64,000 nt of DNA from Actinomadura luteofluorescens (GTDB lineage Bacteria > Actinomycetota > Actinomycetes > Streptosporangiales > Streptosporangiaceae), in NCBI RefSeq assembly GCF_013409365.1, contig NZ_JACCBA010000001.1, forward strand, positions 6,758,001-6,822,000, given 5' to 3'. The notes under the pieces are model-generated. The model ran no database searches. It was given only the letters and a program-made list of their open reading frames with translations, and was not told the DNA's origin. Position numbers and translations under genes: made by a program. Below, one piece after another: positions 7,128 to 17,183 of this stretch; the stretch's first letter is position 1, and every line of letters begins with the position of its first letter.

Positions 7128-8246
7128 ATGCTTCAACGTCTGGTGCAGCTGCTCCCGCCGCGCGTGCGTGCCGTGCTGCGCAGGATCCCGTTCCTGGTCG
7201 TGCTCTACCGGTGGCTCAGGCGGGGCACGCTGACCAGGGACAGGTACGTCTTCGCGGCGCTGGCGATCCTCGCGGTCGCCATCGGCATCGCCACGTCCGG
7301 CGACTCGCGCGGGCTGGCCCCCTCCGGGGCGCTGGTGCTGATCGTGGTGGTCGGCGGGCTGCTGCTGAAGGTGCGGAGCCTGGCCGCCCTCCTGGCCGTG
7401 GTGGCCGCGATGGCCGCCTACAACGTCTGGAAGGACGTCGCGGCGTTCGGCCTCGGCATGATCGCCACGCTGAGCATCACCGCGGTGCTCGCGATCACCC
7501 TGGCCCGGACCCGCCAGCAGCTCGGCGTGCAGGGCCTGCGCGGCGACTCGATGCTGCTGGAACTGCGCGACCGGCTCCGGCGGCACGGCGAGATGCCCGA
7601 GCTGCCGGACGGCTGGAGCTCGCAGGTCGTGATGCTCCAGGCGGGGGGCTCCTCGTTCGGCGGCGACTTCGTGGTGTCGGCCTCCGACGGCGACAAGCTG
7701 GAGGTCGCGCTGGTCGACGTGTCCGGGAAGGGCACCGACGCCGGAACGCGGGCGCTGATGCTGTCGGGCGCCTTCGGGGGGCTGCTTGGATCGGTCCAGC
7801 CCGAGGCCTTCCTGCCCGCCTGCAACGTCTACCTGCAGCGCCAGCGCTGGGACGAGGGCTTCGTGACGGCCGTCCACGTCGTGGTCGACCTGCGCACGGG
7901 GGAGTACACCGTCGAGTCGGCGGGGCACCCGCCCGCCGTCCAGTTCGACGCGGGCAGCGGCGCCTGGCGGGTCAGCTCCGCCAAGGGCGTGGTGCTGGGC
8001 GTGGTGCCCGATCTGAACTGCGTGCCCGAGCGGGGGCAGCTCCGGCCGGGCGACGCGCTGCTCCTGTACACCGACGGCCTGGTGGAGTCGCCGGGCAGCG
8101 ACCTCGACGCCGGCATCGACCGGCTGCTCGGTGAGGCGGAGCGGCTGGTCCCGCAGGGGTTCGGCAGGGGCGCGCGGGAGCTGGTGGAGACGATGGCCGC
8201 CTCGCGCGACGACGACTGCGCCCTCGTCCTGGTCTGGCGCACCTGA
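7128..8246 (+). CDS. Membrane-anchored PP2C/SpoIIE-type serine/threonine phosphatase
   Basis: A 372-residue protein with an N-terminal membrane region (hydrophobic stretches around residues 40-56, 65-85 and 87-130) and a C-terminal SpoIIE-like PP2C domain from about residue 160. The metal-binding motifs are intact: GGDFVVSASDG, VDVSGKGTDAG, YTDGLVE and DDDCALVLV. The family dephosphorylates anti-anti-sigma factors or other phosphoproteins. It is convergent with the Ser/Thr kinase gene 24 bp away, an arrangement that could reflect opposing activities, though this is only suggested by position. ATG at 7128. Confidence 0.87.
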   Translation: MLQRLVQLLPPRVRAVLRRIPFLVVLYRWLRRGTLTRDRYVFAALAILAVAIGIATSGDSRGLAPSGALVLIVVVGGLLLKVRSLAALLAVVAAMAAYNVWKDVAAFGLGMIATLSITAVLAITLARTRQQLGVQGLRGDSMLLELRDRLRRHGEMPELPDGWSSQVVMLQAGGSSFGGDFVVSASDGDKLEVALVDVSGKGTDAGTRALMLSGAFGGLLGSVQPEAFLPACNVYLQRQRWDEGFVTAVHVVVDLRTGEYTVESAGHPPAVQFDAGSGAWRVSSAKGVVLGVVPDLNCVPERGQLRPGDALLLYTDGLVESPGSDLDAGIDRLLGEAERLVPQGFGRGARELVETMAASRDDDCALVLVWRT

Positions 8247-8252
8247 CGGGCG

Positions 8253-8267
8253 CGGCCCAGAGGGCCG
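8253..8267. terminator. Bidirectional hairpin between convergent phosphatase and kinase genes
   Basis: CGGCCC-AGA-GGGCCG forms a 6-bp all-GC stem with a 3-base loop in the 24-bp gap between two convergent stops. There is no U-tract, which is usual in high-GC actinomycetes. Confidence 0.5.
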
Positions 8268-8270
8268 GGC

Positions 8271-9611
<1,341 letters not shown>

Positions 9612-9945
9612 GCGGTGCCTCAGCACCCCCCTTCCGTCTCTCCCGCCCACCCATCCCCTTTCGGCGGCGAATTATGGCGGGTTTTTCCGAAGAAGGGCGG
9701 AAACGTGATCGTCACGTCGATGTAGCACCCCGTGCATCGGGGACGTGCAGAGTGAGGGAAGCGGTGCCCGCGTGGACGGCTCCCCAGGGGTGGGAGGCGC
9801 CGTCCGCGCGGGCACCGGTCCGGTATGTGGCGATGTTTCGCAGGGCAATGGCCCGGTAAGAACCAGTTCTGCGCTCTCCCCCCGGCGCGTCGACGCGGCG
9901 CGGCGCCCGCCGCCGCGTGCGAGCGGAAGGGGGAGGGGCGCCGGG
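9612..9945. other. Divergent intergenic region with a long hairpin and several dyads
   Basis: No gene is visible in these 334 bases between the divergent kinase and histidine kinase genes. The region holds a 15-base dyad ACGTGA-TCG-TCACGT (9703-9717). A very strong hairpin has 18-base arms at 9763-9780 and 9799-9816 (one mismatch) around an 18-base loop. A short dyad AGAAC-CA-GTTCT lies at 9859-9870. Because both flanking genes point away, the hairpin is not a simple terminator and may be a regulatory or transcribed structure. Confidence 0.55.
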
Positions 9946-11307
9946 GTGCGGATACTCGGGGACCTGCTGTCGCCGTCGTACTGGTCCGTGCGGACCCGCG
10001 TGACGGCGGCCGCGACTCTGATCGTCACGCTTCTGCTCATCGTCGGCGTCACGCTCTTCTACCAGGCCCTCCGCGGAACCGTTTACCGAGGCCTGCACGA
10101 CCGGGGCACCCTGGTCGTCACCGACCTGGCCACGCTCGTGCGCGAGACCGACCTCCGGGGGTCGATCCGCGTCGAGGATCCCGGCTACCCGCTGCTCCAG
10201 GTCCTGGACGGTCAGGGCAACGTGCTCGCGGCCAGCGAGTCCCTGCACGGCCGCGGCCCGCTGAAGGTACCGGTCTCGCCGGTGGCGGGGCGGCCCGAGT
10301 ACCACACCCTGCGCTTCCAGGGGCTCGCCGACTTCTACTTCGTCACCGAGCGGGTGGACACCCGCTTCGGCACCCGTATGGTCTACGCCGGCGCGCCCAT
10401 CACGACGTTCACCCGCTACAGGCCGGTGTTCATCTCGCTGCTCATCGTGACGGTGCTGGTCGCGGCATCCGTGGTGGGGTGGATCGTGTCCCTGTCGGTC
10501 CGGCGGGCGCTGCGGCCGGTCCGGGTGATGAGCGCCGAGATGGCGGAGATCACCGGCGGCGCCGACCGGCGGGTGACCGTGCCGGAGCCGAACGACGAGG
10601 TGTCCGAGCTGGCCGACTCGGTGAACGTGATGCTGAACCGGCTGGAGGACGTCCTCGCCCGGCAGCGCGCGTTCGTCGCGGACGTCTCGCACGAGCTGCG
10701 CAGCCCGCTGACGGGCCTGCGCACCCAGCTGGAGGCGGCGCTGGAGCAGCCGGAGGACGAGGACTGGCCGGCGGTCGCGCGAGCGGCCCTCGCCGACGCC
10801 GACCGGCTGCAGGCCATCGTCAGCGACATGCTCCTCCTGGCGAAGCTGGGCGCGGGCGTGCACGTCGCGCGGGAGCGGGTCGACCTCGGCGAGCTGGTCC
10901 GGGCGGAGGTGAGCCGGCGGCCCCGCCGCGTCCCGGTCGAGGTCGCGGCGGACGAGGGCGTCACGGCCCGGGTGACCGAGGCCCACCTGGTCCGGCTGCT
11001 GACGAACCTCCTGGACAACGCCGAGCGGCACGCGGAGTCGCGGATCTGGGTGAGCGTGTCGGCGGACGGGCCGGAGGCGGTGCTGGAGGTCCGCGACGAC
11101 GGCGCCGGGATCGCGCCGGAGGACCGCGAGCGGATCTTCTGGCGTTTCCACCGGCTCGCCGAGGGCCGCGAGCGCGACCGCGGCGGTACCGGCCTCGGGC
11201 TGACGATCTCTCGCGACATCGCCCGCGCGCACGGCGGCACGCTCGTGGCCGCCGACAGCGACCAGGGCGCCCGTTTCGTCCTGCGCATCCCCCGCGAGGG
11301 GGCTTAG
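9946..11307 (+). CDS. Sensor histidine kinase (orphan)
   Basis: A 453-residue membrane histidine kinase. A TM helix near residues 19-41 and another near 160-185 bracket a sensor domain of roughly 115 residues. A HAMP linker, the H-box VSHELRSPLTGLR (phospho-acceptor His249) and ATPase motifs follow: NLLDNAERH (N-box), DDGAGIAPED (G1), RDRGGTGLGLTI (G2). The start is GTG 9946, preceded by GGGGGAGGGG; a longer in-frame reading to 9745 would pass through a strong hairpin and looks non-coding. No response regulator is adjacent, so its partner must be elsewhere. The stop overlaps the convergent amidase gene by 4 bases. Confidence 0.88.
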   Translation: MRILGDLLSPSYWSVRTRVTAAATLIVTLLLIVGVTLFYQALRGTVYRGLHDRGTLVVTDLATLVRETDLRGSIRVEDPGYPLLQVLDGQGNVLAASESLHGRGPLKVPVSPVAGRPEYHTLRFQGLADFYFVTERVDTRFGTRMVYAGAPITTFTRYRPVFISLLIVTVLVAASVVGWIVSLSVRRALRPVRVMSAEMAEITGGADRRVTVPEPNDEVSELADSVNVMLNRLEDVLARQRAFVADVSHELRSPLTGLRTQLEAALEQPEDEDWPAVARAALADADRLQAIVSDMLLLAKLGAGVHVARERVDLGELVRAEVSRRPRRVPVEVAADEGVTARVTEAHLVRLLTNLLDNAERHAESRIWVSVSADGPEAVLEVRDDGAGIAPEDRERIFWRFHRLAEGRERDRGGTGLGLTISRDIARAHGGTLVAADSDQGARFVLRIPREGA

Positions 11308-12725
11308 GGGAGTGCGAGGGGCGGGCGCCGGGTGCCGTGGGGCGTCGCCCGCTCGAACGCGTGGCCGATCCGCAGGACGGCGAGGTCCGCGTGGTGGGGG
11401 CCGACGATCTGCAGGCCCACGGGCAGCCCGTCCGAGGTGAACCCGGCGGGCACCGACAGCGCGGGGCACCCGGTCGCCGAGATGAGGAAGCACGACCGCA
11501 TCCACTCCAGGTAGTCGCGCATCGGCCGCCCGGCGACCTCGCCGGGGTACTCGGCGCCGGCGTCGAAGGGCGGGACCTGGCTGACCGGCAGCAGCAGCGC
11601 GTCGTAGCGTTCGAAGAACTCACGGACGCGGTGGAACAGCGCCGTGTGGAGGGTCTCGGCGCGGCCGAGGTCGGCGCCGGTGAGGGAGCGGCCGGCGTCG
11701 ATGTTCTCGGCGAGGGAGGGCTTGAAGTCGGCGCGCCGCTCGTCCAGCAGGGGGCGCAGGGTGATGTCCCAGTGCCAGGCCCGCAGGGTCCGGAACACCT
11801 CGTCGGCGCCGGTGAGGTCGGGCGAGGCCTCCTCGACCGCGCAGCCCATCTCCTCGAACACCTTGGCGGCGGGTTCGAGGACGCCGGTGACGGCCGGGTC
11901 GACGGGGATCGTCCCGCCGAGGTCGGGGGACCAGGCGAGGCGCAGCCCGGCGAGGTCGCGGTCCAGCGGCACGGCGAACGCCGAGCCGGGCGTCTCCAGC
12001 GCGATCGGGCTGCGCGGGTCGGGGCCGGCGAGCACCGACAGCAGCAGCGCGACGTCCGCGACCTCCCTCGCCATCGGGCCCTGCACGCCCAGCGTCGACC
12101 AGCCCGCGAGGACCGGCCAGGACGGCACCCGGCCCGGCGAGGGGCGCAGCCCGACGACGTTGCAGAACGAGGCGGGGTTGCGCAGCGAGCCGCCCATGTC
12201 GCCGCCGTCCGCGAGCGGCTGCATCCCGCACGCCAGGGCGGCCGCGGCGCCGCCGCTGCTGCCGCCCGCCGACCGGGAGAGGTCGTAGGGGTTGCGGGTC
12301 AGGCCGAACACCGGGTTGAAGGTGTGGGAGCCGGCGGCGAACTCCGGCGTGTTCGTCTTGCCGAGCGTGACGGCGCCCGCGGCGCGGATCCGCTCGATGA
12401 CGAGCTCGTCGCGTTCGGGGACGTGGTCGGCGAAGATCGGCGACCCGGAGGTGGTGCGGATTCCGGCGGTGGCGTGGGTGTCCTTGTGCGCGACGGGCAG
12501 GCCGTGCAGCGGGCCCGGCGGCTCGCCGGCGGCCAGCCGCTCGTCGGCCTCGCGCGCCTGCCGTTCCGCCCGCTCGGCGACCAGCGTGACGATGGCGTTG
12601 ACCTGCGGGTTCGTCCGCTCGATCTGGTCGAAATGCGCTTGCAGGACCTCGCGCGCCGACAGTTCGCGGGCGCGGATCCGGCGCGCCAGGTCGCGGGCGG
12701 ACGCGAAAACGATCTCCTCGGACAC
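11304..12725 (-). CDS. Amidase (amidase-signature family)
   Basis: A 473-residue hydrolase of the amidase-signature family, cleaving a carboxamide to acid and ammonia or amine. The catalytic Lys-cisSer-Ser triad is visible in VAHKDTHAT, SAGGSSGGAAAAL and GGDMGGSLRNPASF. The GGDMGGSLRNP form occurs in broad-specificity bacterial amidases. I start at GTG 12725, since GAGGAGGG lies 3 bases before it; an in-frame ATG-like start at 12752 lacks this. It is convergent with the histidine kinase gene. Substrate not deducible. Confidence 0.88.
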   Translation of the reverse strand: MSEEIVFASARDLARRIRARELSAREVLQAHFDQIERTNPQVNAIVTLVAERAERQAREADERLAAGEPPGPLHGLPVAHKDTHATAGIRTTSGSPIFADHVPERDELVIERIRAAGAVTLGKTNTPEFAAGSHTFNPVFGLTRNPYDLSRSAGGSSGGAAAALACGMQPLADGGDMGGSLRNPASFCNVVGLRPSPGRVPSWPVLAGWSTLGVQGPMAREVADVALLLSVLAGPDPRSPIALETPGSAFAVPLDRDLAGLRLAWSPDLGGTIPVDPAVTGVLEPAAKVFEEMGCAVEEASPDLTGADEVFRTLRAWHWDITLRPLLDERRADFKPSLAENIDAGRSLTGADLGRAETLHTALFHRVREFFERYDALLLPVSQVPPFDAGAEYPGEVAGRPMRDYLEWMRSCFLISATGCPALSVPAGFTSDGLPVGLQIVGPHHADLAVLRIGHAFERATPHGTRRPPLALP

Positions 12726-12825
12726 AGGCCCTCCTCGTGCGCGGGTCCCCACCAGTGTCCACCCCGCCCGCCCGCCGATCCCAGGGTGAGGTCATCATGC
12801 AGGGGAGACCGGCGGGAGGGGCTTC

Positions 12826-14298
12826 GTGACGGAACGTGTCGGGGCGCGCGATCTGCTGTGCCGGGTGCTGGACGAGGGCGCCTGGACGTCCTGGGACGCT
12901 CCGCCCGCCGAGGCGCCGCCCCCTTCCTCCGCGTACGCCCGGGATCTCGCCGCCGCCCGCGAGCGCAGTGGCTGCGACGAGGCCGTCCTGACGGGGGAGG
13001 GCCGGCTGCGCGGGCGCCGCGTCGCGTTCGTCGTGTCGGAGTTCCGGTTCCTCGCGGGCTCGATCGGGCTCGCCACGGCCGACCGGATCGTCGCGGCCGT
13101 CGAGCGCGCCACCGCCGAGGGCCTGCCGCTGCTCGCCGCGCCCTCCTCCGGCGGCACCCGCATGCAGGAGGGGACCGCCGCGTTCGTGCAGATGGCCCGC
13201 ATCACCGCCGCCGTCATGGCGCACCGGGCCGCCGGACTGCCCTACCTGGTCTACCTGCGGCATCCGACGACCGGCGGGGTGTTCGCGTCGTGGGGGTCGC
13301 TCGGGCACGTGACGGCCGCCGAGCCCGGCGCGCTGATCGGGTTCCTCGGGCCGCGCGTCTACGAGGGCCTGTACGGGGAGGCGTTCCCGCCGGGGGTGCA
13401 GGTCGCCGAGAATCTGGCGGCCAAGGGCCTGCTGGACGCCGTGGTGGCCATCGACGACCTCGCCGGTGTCGCGTCCGCCGCACTGGACGTGCTGTGCGGG
13501 CGGCCGCCGTCGGCTCCCTCGCCCCTGCCCGGGAGCGTTCCGCCGGAGGGGACGGCGTGGGACTCGATCGAGCGGTCGCGCCGCCCCGACCGTCCGGGCG
13601 TGCGTGAACTGCTGCGGCACGGCGCCGCGGACGTGACGCCGCTGTCGGGCACCGGCCAGGGGGAGGCGGAGCCCGGCTTGCTTCTCGCCCTGGCCCGTTT
13701 CGGGGCGGCGCCGTGCGTCCTGGTGGGCCAGGACCGGCGCGGGCAGCGCGGCGGCCACCCGCTCGGCCCGGCCGGGCTGCGGGTCGCGCGGCGCGGGATG
13801 CGGCTCGCCGCCGAGCTGGGCCTGCCGCTCGTCACCGTGGTCGACACGCCCGGCGCCGTCCTGTCGGCCGACGCGGAGGAGGGCGGGCTCGCGGGCGAGA
13901 TCGCCCGCTGCCTCGCCGACCTGATCACCCTGCCCGCGCCGACGCTCTGCCTGCTGCTGGGCGAGGGCACGGGCGGGGCCGCGCTGGCGCTGCTGCCCGC
14001 CGACCGCGTCCTGGTGGCCCGGCACGCCTGGCTCTCGCCGCTGCCGCCCGAGGGCGCCTCGCTGATCGTCCACCGGACCGCGGCGCGGGCCGGGGAGATG
14101 GCCGAGGAGCAGGGCGTCCGGTCGGCGGACCTGCTGCGCGGCGGGCTGGCGGACGCGCTCGTCGACGAGCGCCCGGACGCCGCCGACGAGCCGGAGGCGT
14201 TCTGCCGGCGCGCCGCCGCGGCGGTGGAGCGGGGGCTGTCGGGTCTCGCGCCCACCGGCCCGGCCGCCCGCCAGGCGCGCTACCGTCGGGGATCATGA
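12826..14298 (+). CDS. Fused acetyl-CoA carboxylase carboxyltransferase (AccD-AccA in one chain)
   Basis: A 490-residue protein with two crotonase-fold halves. The N-terminal half is AccD-like (FVVSEFRFLAGSIGLATADRI, APSSGGTRMQEGTAAFVQM). The C-terminal half is AccA-like (RGMRLAAELGLPLVTVVDTPGA, LLLGEGTGGAALALLPADR). The Cys4 zinc ribbon of classical AccD is absent. It would transfer CO2 from carboxybiotin to an acyl-CoA; no biotin carboxylase or biotin carrier gene is nearby, so these must be supplied elsewhere. The start is GTG 12826 after GGGAGGGG. It is translationally coupled to the methyltransferase (ATG inside the stop, 14295-14298). Confidence 0.82.
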   Translation: MTERVGARDLLCRVLDEGAWTSWDAPPAEAPPPSSAYARDLAAARERSGCDEAVLTGEGRLRGRRVAFVVSEFRFLAGSIGLATADRIVAAVERATAEGLPLLAAPSSGGTRMQEGTAAFVQMARITAAVMAHRAAGLPYLVYLRHPTTGGVFASWGSLGHVTAAEPGALIGFLGPRVYEGLYGEAFPPGVQVAENLAAKGLLDAVVAIDDLAGVASAALDVLCGRPPSAPSPLPGSVPPEGTAWDSIERSRRPDRPGVRELLRHGAADVTPLSGTGQGEAEPGLLLALARFGAAPCVLVGQDRRGQRGGHPLGPAGLRVARRGMRLAAELGLPLVTVVDTPGAVLSADAEEGGLAGEIARCLADLITLPAPTLCLLLGEGTGGAALALLPADRVLVARHAWLSPLPPEGASLIVHRTAARAGEMAEEQGVRSADLLRGGLADALVDERPDAADEPEAFCRRAAAAVERGLSGLAPTGPAARQARYRRGS

Positions 14299-14909
14299 CC
14301 GAGACCGTGTCCGGCGCCTACGACGCCGTCGCCGACCTGTACGCCGACCTCTTCCGCGACGCGCTCGACGAGCTCCATCTGGACCGGGCGATGATCACCG
14401 CGTTCGCTTCGATGGTCCCGGCCGGGCCGGTCGCCGACCTCGGCTGCGGCCCCGGCCGCGGGACGGCGCTGCTGCACGGCCTCGGCCTGGACGCGTTCGG
14501 GCTCGACCTGTCGCCCGCCATGATCGCCCGGGCCCGCGCCGACCATCCGCACCTGCGCTTCGACGAGGGCGACATCACGGCGCTCGACCTCCCGGACGGC
14601 GGCCTGGCTGGCGTCCTGTCGTGGTATTCGACCATCCACCTGGGGCCGGCGGAGCTCCCGCGCGCCTTCGCCGAGTTCCACCGGGTGCTGGCCCCCGGCG
14701 GCCTGGTCCTGCTCGGGTTCCAGTCGACCGACGAGGACGAGGCGGAGTCGTTCGACCACAAGGTCGCCCTCGCTTACCGCAGGCCCGTCGACGACATGGC
14801 CGAGCTGGCCGTCCAGGCCGGGCTGGTGGAGGTGGCGCGGCTCCTGCGCCGTCCCGCGGACAACGAGCGCCCCGTCCCCGCCGGCTGCCTGCTGGCTCGC
14901 AAACCCTGA
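14295..14909 (+). CDS. Class I SAM-dependent methyltransferase
   Basis: A 204-residue Rossmann-fold methyltransferase. Motif I VADLGCGPGRGTALL (about residues 47-61) binds SAM, followed by FGLDLSPAMIARAR, DEGDITALDLPDG and the post-motif FHRVLAPGGLVLLGFQ. Length and layout fit the methyltransferase-11/25 type acting on small molecules. It overlaps the stop of the fused carboxyltransferase by 4 bases and is probably co-transcribed with it. The substrate is unknown. Confidence 0.85.
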   Translation: MTETVSGAYDAVADLYADLFRDALDELHLDRAMITAFASMVPAGPVADLGCGPGRGTALLHGLGLDAFGLDLSPAMIARARADHPHLRFDEGDITALDLPDGGLAGVLSWYSTIHLGPAELPRAFAEFHRVLAPGGLVLLGFQSTDEDEAESFDHKVALAYRRPVDDMAELAVQAGLVEVARLLRRPADNERPVPAGCLLARKP

Positions 14910-14921
14910 GGCGACCGGCGG

Positions 14922-15608
14922 TCACCGCTGGGCGGACGCCTGCACCAGGGCCGTGAAGAGGGATCGCTGGGCGCGGTCGGTGGCGGCGGTGTCCTCTGGG
15001 TGCCACTGGACGCCCAGGAACCACGCCCGCGGGTTCGCGAGTTCGGCGGCCTCGATCGTGCCGTCGGCGGCGCGGGCGGTGGAGGTCAGGGCGGGGGCGA
15101 GGGCCGCGATCGACTGGTGGTGGTAGCAGGACGCGGCGGTCTCCTCGGCGTCCAGGGTCTTGGCGAGCAGGGTGCCGGGCCCGACCGCCACGGGGTGGAC
15201 GCGGTGCCGGTGGTCGGGCTCCATGTGCTGGTGGAGGGTGCCGCCCAGCACCGCGTTCACCACCTGGAGCCCGCGGCAGACGGCGAGGGTCGGCAGTCCC
15301 GCCTCCAGGGCGTGGGCGGCCAGGGCGAGGTCGAAGGCGTCCTGCTCGTCGTCCACGTCGTAGAGGGCCTCGTGGGCGGACGCCGCCCCGTAGTGCCGGG
15401 GGTGCAGGTCGCCGCCCCCGGGCAGCAGGACGCCGTCGCAGCGCCCCAGGCGGGACGGGTCGAACGGCGCGGCCGGGTGCATGAGGAACGGCTCGCCGCC
15501 CGCCCGGTACACCGCCTCGACCAGGGCCCGGGACGCGACCTCGGCCCGGTGCCGCAGGGCCGAGGCGCTCGCGGAGAACCGGGCGGGGAGCGCGATGAGG
15601 GGCCTCAC
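14922..15608 (-). CDS. Gamma-glutamyl-GABA hydrolase-like class I amidotransferase (PuuD-like)
   Basis: A 228-residue class I glutamine-amidotransferase-fold hydrolase. Cys111 in TLAVCRGLQVVN is the nucleophile, and the His/Glu pair is in VQWHPEDT near residue 207. PuuD enzymes release glutamate from gamma-glutamyl-GABA after polyamine gamma-glutamylation. In aniline degradation, related enzymes (AtdA2) accompany a GS-like ligase. ATG at 15608 overlaps the stop of the upstream aldehyde dehydrogenase (ATGA), so the two are coupled. With the GS-like gene at 22857 it suggests a gamma-glutamylated-amine route. Confidence 0.82.
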   Translation of the reverse strand: MRPLIALPARFSASASALRHRAEVASRALVEAVYRAGGEPFLMHPAAPFDPSRLGRCDGVLLPGGGDLHPRHYGAASAHEALYDVDDEQDAFDLALAAHALEAGLPTLAVCRGLQVVNAVLGGTLHQHMEPDHRHRVHPVAVGPGTLLAKTLDAEETAASCYHHQSIAALAPALTSTARAADGTIEAAELANPRAWFLGVQWHPEDTAATDRAQRSLFTALVQASAQR

Positions 15609-17074
15609 AGCTCGATCCAGGTGGTCTTGAGGTCGGTGTACTTGTCCAGCGCGTGCGGGGACTTGTCGCGGCCGTGGCCCGACAGCTTGACGCCGCCGAA
15701 CGGGACGCTCATGTCGCCCTCCTCGTAGCAGTTGACCCAGACCGTCCCGGCGCGCAGGGCGCGGGAGACGCGGTGGGCGGTGGAGAGGTCGGAGGTCCAG
15801 ACGGCGGCGGCCAGGCCGTAGTCGGTGGCGTTGGCCAGGCGGACCGCCTCATCGACGTCGTCGAACTCCAGGACGGCCAGGACGGGCCCGAAGACCTCCT
15901 CGCGCGCGATCCGCATCCCCGGGTCGACCTGGTCGAACACCGTGGGGGCCAGGAACCGGCCCTCGGCGCGCCCGCCGGCGCGCACGCGGGCGCCGTCCGC
16001 GCGGGCCGCCTCCACGTGCGACACGACGCGGGCGTGGTGCGCGGCGGAGACCAGCGGGCCCATCTCGGTGGCCGGGTCGAGCGGGTCGCCCACCCGCAGC
16101 GACCCGGCGCGGGCGACGACCCGGTCCAGGACGCGGGAGGCGACCGAGCGGTGGACGAGGAGCCGGGACGGGGCGGTGCACATCTCGCCGGCGTTGAAGA
16201 AGATCCCCCGGGCGGCGGTGTCGGCGGCGGCGTCCAGGTCCGGGGCGTCCGGGAGGATGATGTTGGGCGACTTGCCGCCGAGTTCGAGCCAGACGCGCTT
16301 GAGGTTGGACCCGGCGGCGTAGCGCAGGAAGTGCCGCCCGACCTCGGTGGAGCCGGTGAACGCCAGGACGTCGACGGACGGGTGCTCGCCGAGGGCGCGG
16401 CCCGCGGTCTCGCCGGGGCCGTTGACGACGTTGAACGCCCCGGGCGGCAGCCCCGCCTCGGCGGCGAGCGCGGCCAGGTGCAGCGCCGACAGCGGCGACT
16501 CCTCGGCGGGCTTCAGCACGACCGTGCAGCCCGCGGCCAGGGCCGGGGCGATCTTCCAGGCGGCCATCGTCAGCGGGAAGTTCCACGGGACGACGGCCGC
16601 GACGACGCCGGCGGGTTCGCGGGTCACCAGGGCGAGGGAGGAGGAGGCGGTGCGGGGCGCCTCGTCCCGTTGCTTGTCGGCGATCTCGGCGTACCAGCGC
16701 AGGCAGCCGGCGACGGCGCGCAGCTCGATCCCGTACGCCTCGGAGATCGGCTTGCCCATCTCCAGGGTGACGAGCAGGGCGAGCGTCGCGCGGTCGCGTT
16801 CGACCAGATCGGCCCAGCGCAGCAGGGCCGCCTTGCGCTCGGCGGGCGCGAGGCGCGGCCAGGGGCCGGTGTCGAAGGCGCGGCGCGCGGCGGCGACCGC
16901 GGCGTCCACCTCGGCGGCGCCGCCGGACGCGACGTGCGCGATCGTCGCGCCGTCGCGGGGCGCCACCACGGGGACCGAGCCGGAGCCGGTGAACTCCCCG
17001 TCGACGTGGTGGCCGGTGTGCGGGACGAGCCCGGCGGCACGGGCGCGCCATTCCTCGTAGGGGACGTCGGGCAC
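15605..17074 (-). CDS. NAD(P)-dependent aldehyde dehydrogenase (PuuC-like)
   Basis: A 489-residue ALDH. Visible motifs are PWNFPLTMAAWKIAPALAAG, FTGSTEVGRH, the general-base glutamate in LELGGKSPNI and the nucleophile Cys299 in FNAGEMCTAPSR. Close relatives oxidise gamma-glutamyl-gamma-aminobutyraldehyde or similar omega-aldehydes. I start at GTG 17074, preceded by GAGGGAGGG; a longer in-frame reading to 17134 crosses the putative operator at 17093. It is the first gene of an operon with the PuuD-like hydrolase and divergent from the hpaE-like operon. The pathway assignment rests on neighbours. Confidence 0.86.
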   Translation of the reverse strand: MPDVPYEEWRARAAGLVPHTGHHVDGEFTGSGSVPVVAPRDGATIAHVASGGAAEVDAAVAAARRAFDTGPWPRLAPAERKAALLRWADLVERDRATLALLVTLEMGKPISEAYGIELRAVAGCLRWYAEIADKQRDEAPRTASSSLALVTREPAGVVAAVVPWNFPLTMAAWKIAPALAAGCTVVLKPAEESPLSALHLAALAAEAGLPPGAFNVVNGPGETAGRALGEHPSVDVLAFTGSTEVGRHFLRYAAGSNLKRVWLELGGKSPNIILPDAPDLDAAADTAARGIFFNAGEMCTAPSRLLVHRSVASRVLDRVVARAGSLRVGDPLDPATEMGPLVSAAHHARVVSHVEAARADGARVRAGGRAEGRFLAPTVFDQVDPGMRIAREEVFGPVLAVLEFDDVDEAVRLANATDYGLAAAVWTSDLSTAHRVSRALRAGTVWVNCYEEGDMSVPFGGVKLSGHGRDKSPHALDKYTDLKTTWIEL

Positions 17075-17092
17075 GGACCCTCCCTCAAGTCG

Positions 17093-17104
17093 TTTGATCC
17101 CGAA
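17093..17104. promoter_or_regulatory. TTTGG-type palindrome, weaker copy (before PuuC-like gene)
   Basis: TTTGATCCCGAA matches 10 of 12 bases of the recurring TTTGGTCCCAAA element. It lies 18 bases before the GTG of the leftward aldehyde dehydrogenase gene, the same placement as the stronger copies. Confidence 0.45.
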
Positions 17105-17151
17105 CAATAGCCGGGACGGCTTGACCGCCGCCATCCCCGCTTCCTAGATTA

Positions 17152-17163
17152 TTTGGGACCAAA
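17152..17163. promoter_or_regulatory. TTTGG-type palindrome (before hpaE-like gene)
   Basis: TTTGGGACCAAA is a near-perfect dyad 20 bases before the ATG of the rightward aldehyde dehydrogenase gene. Related copies are at 22719, 22826 and 32044. Its position suggests a repressor site over the transcription start. Confidence 0.65.
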
Positions 17164-17183
17164 CAAACTGGAGGTGCGCAGCG

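Noticed and set aside
9712..13607. Very long open readings opposite or out of frame with the histidine kinase, amidase and carboxyltransferase genes
   Set aside because: They are Arg/Pro/Gly/Ala-rich shadow frames of high-GC genes and show no family motifs.
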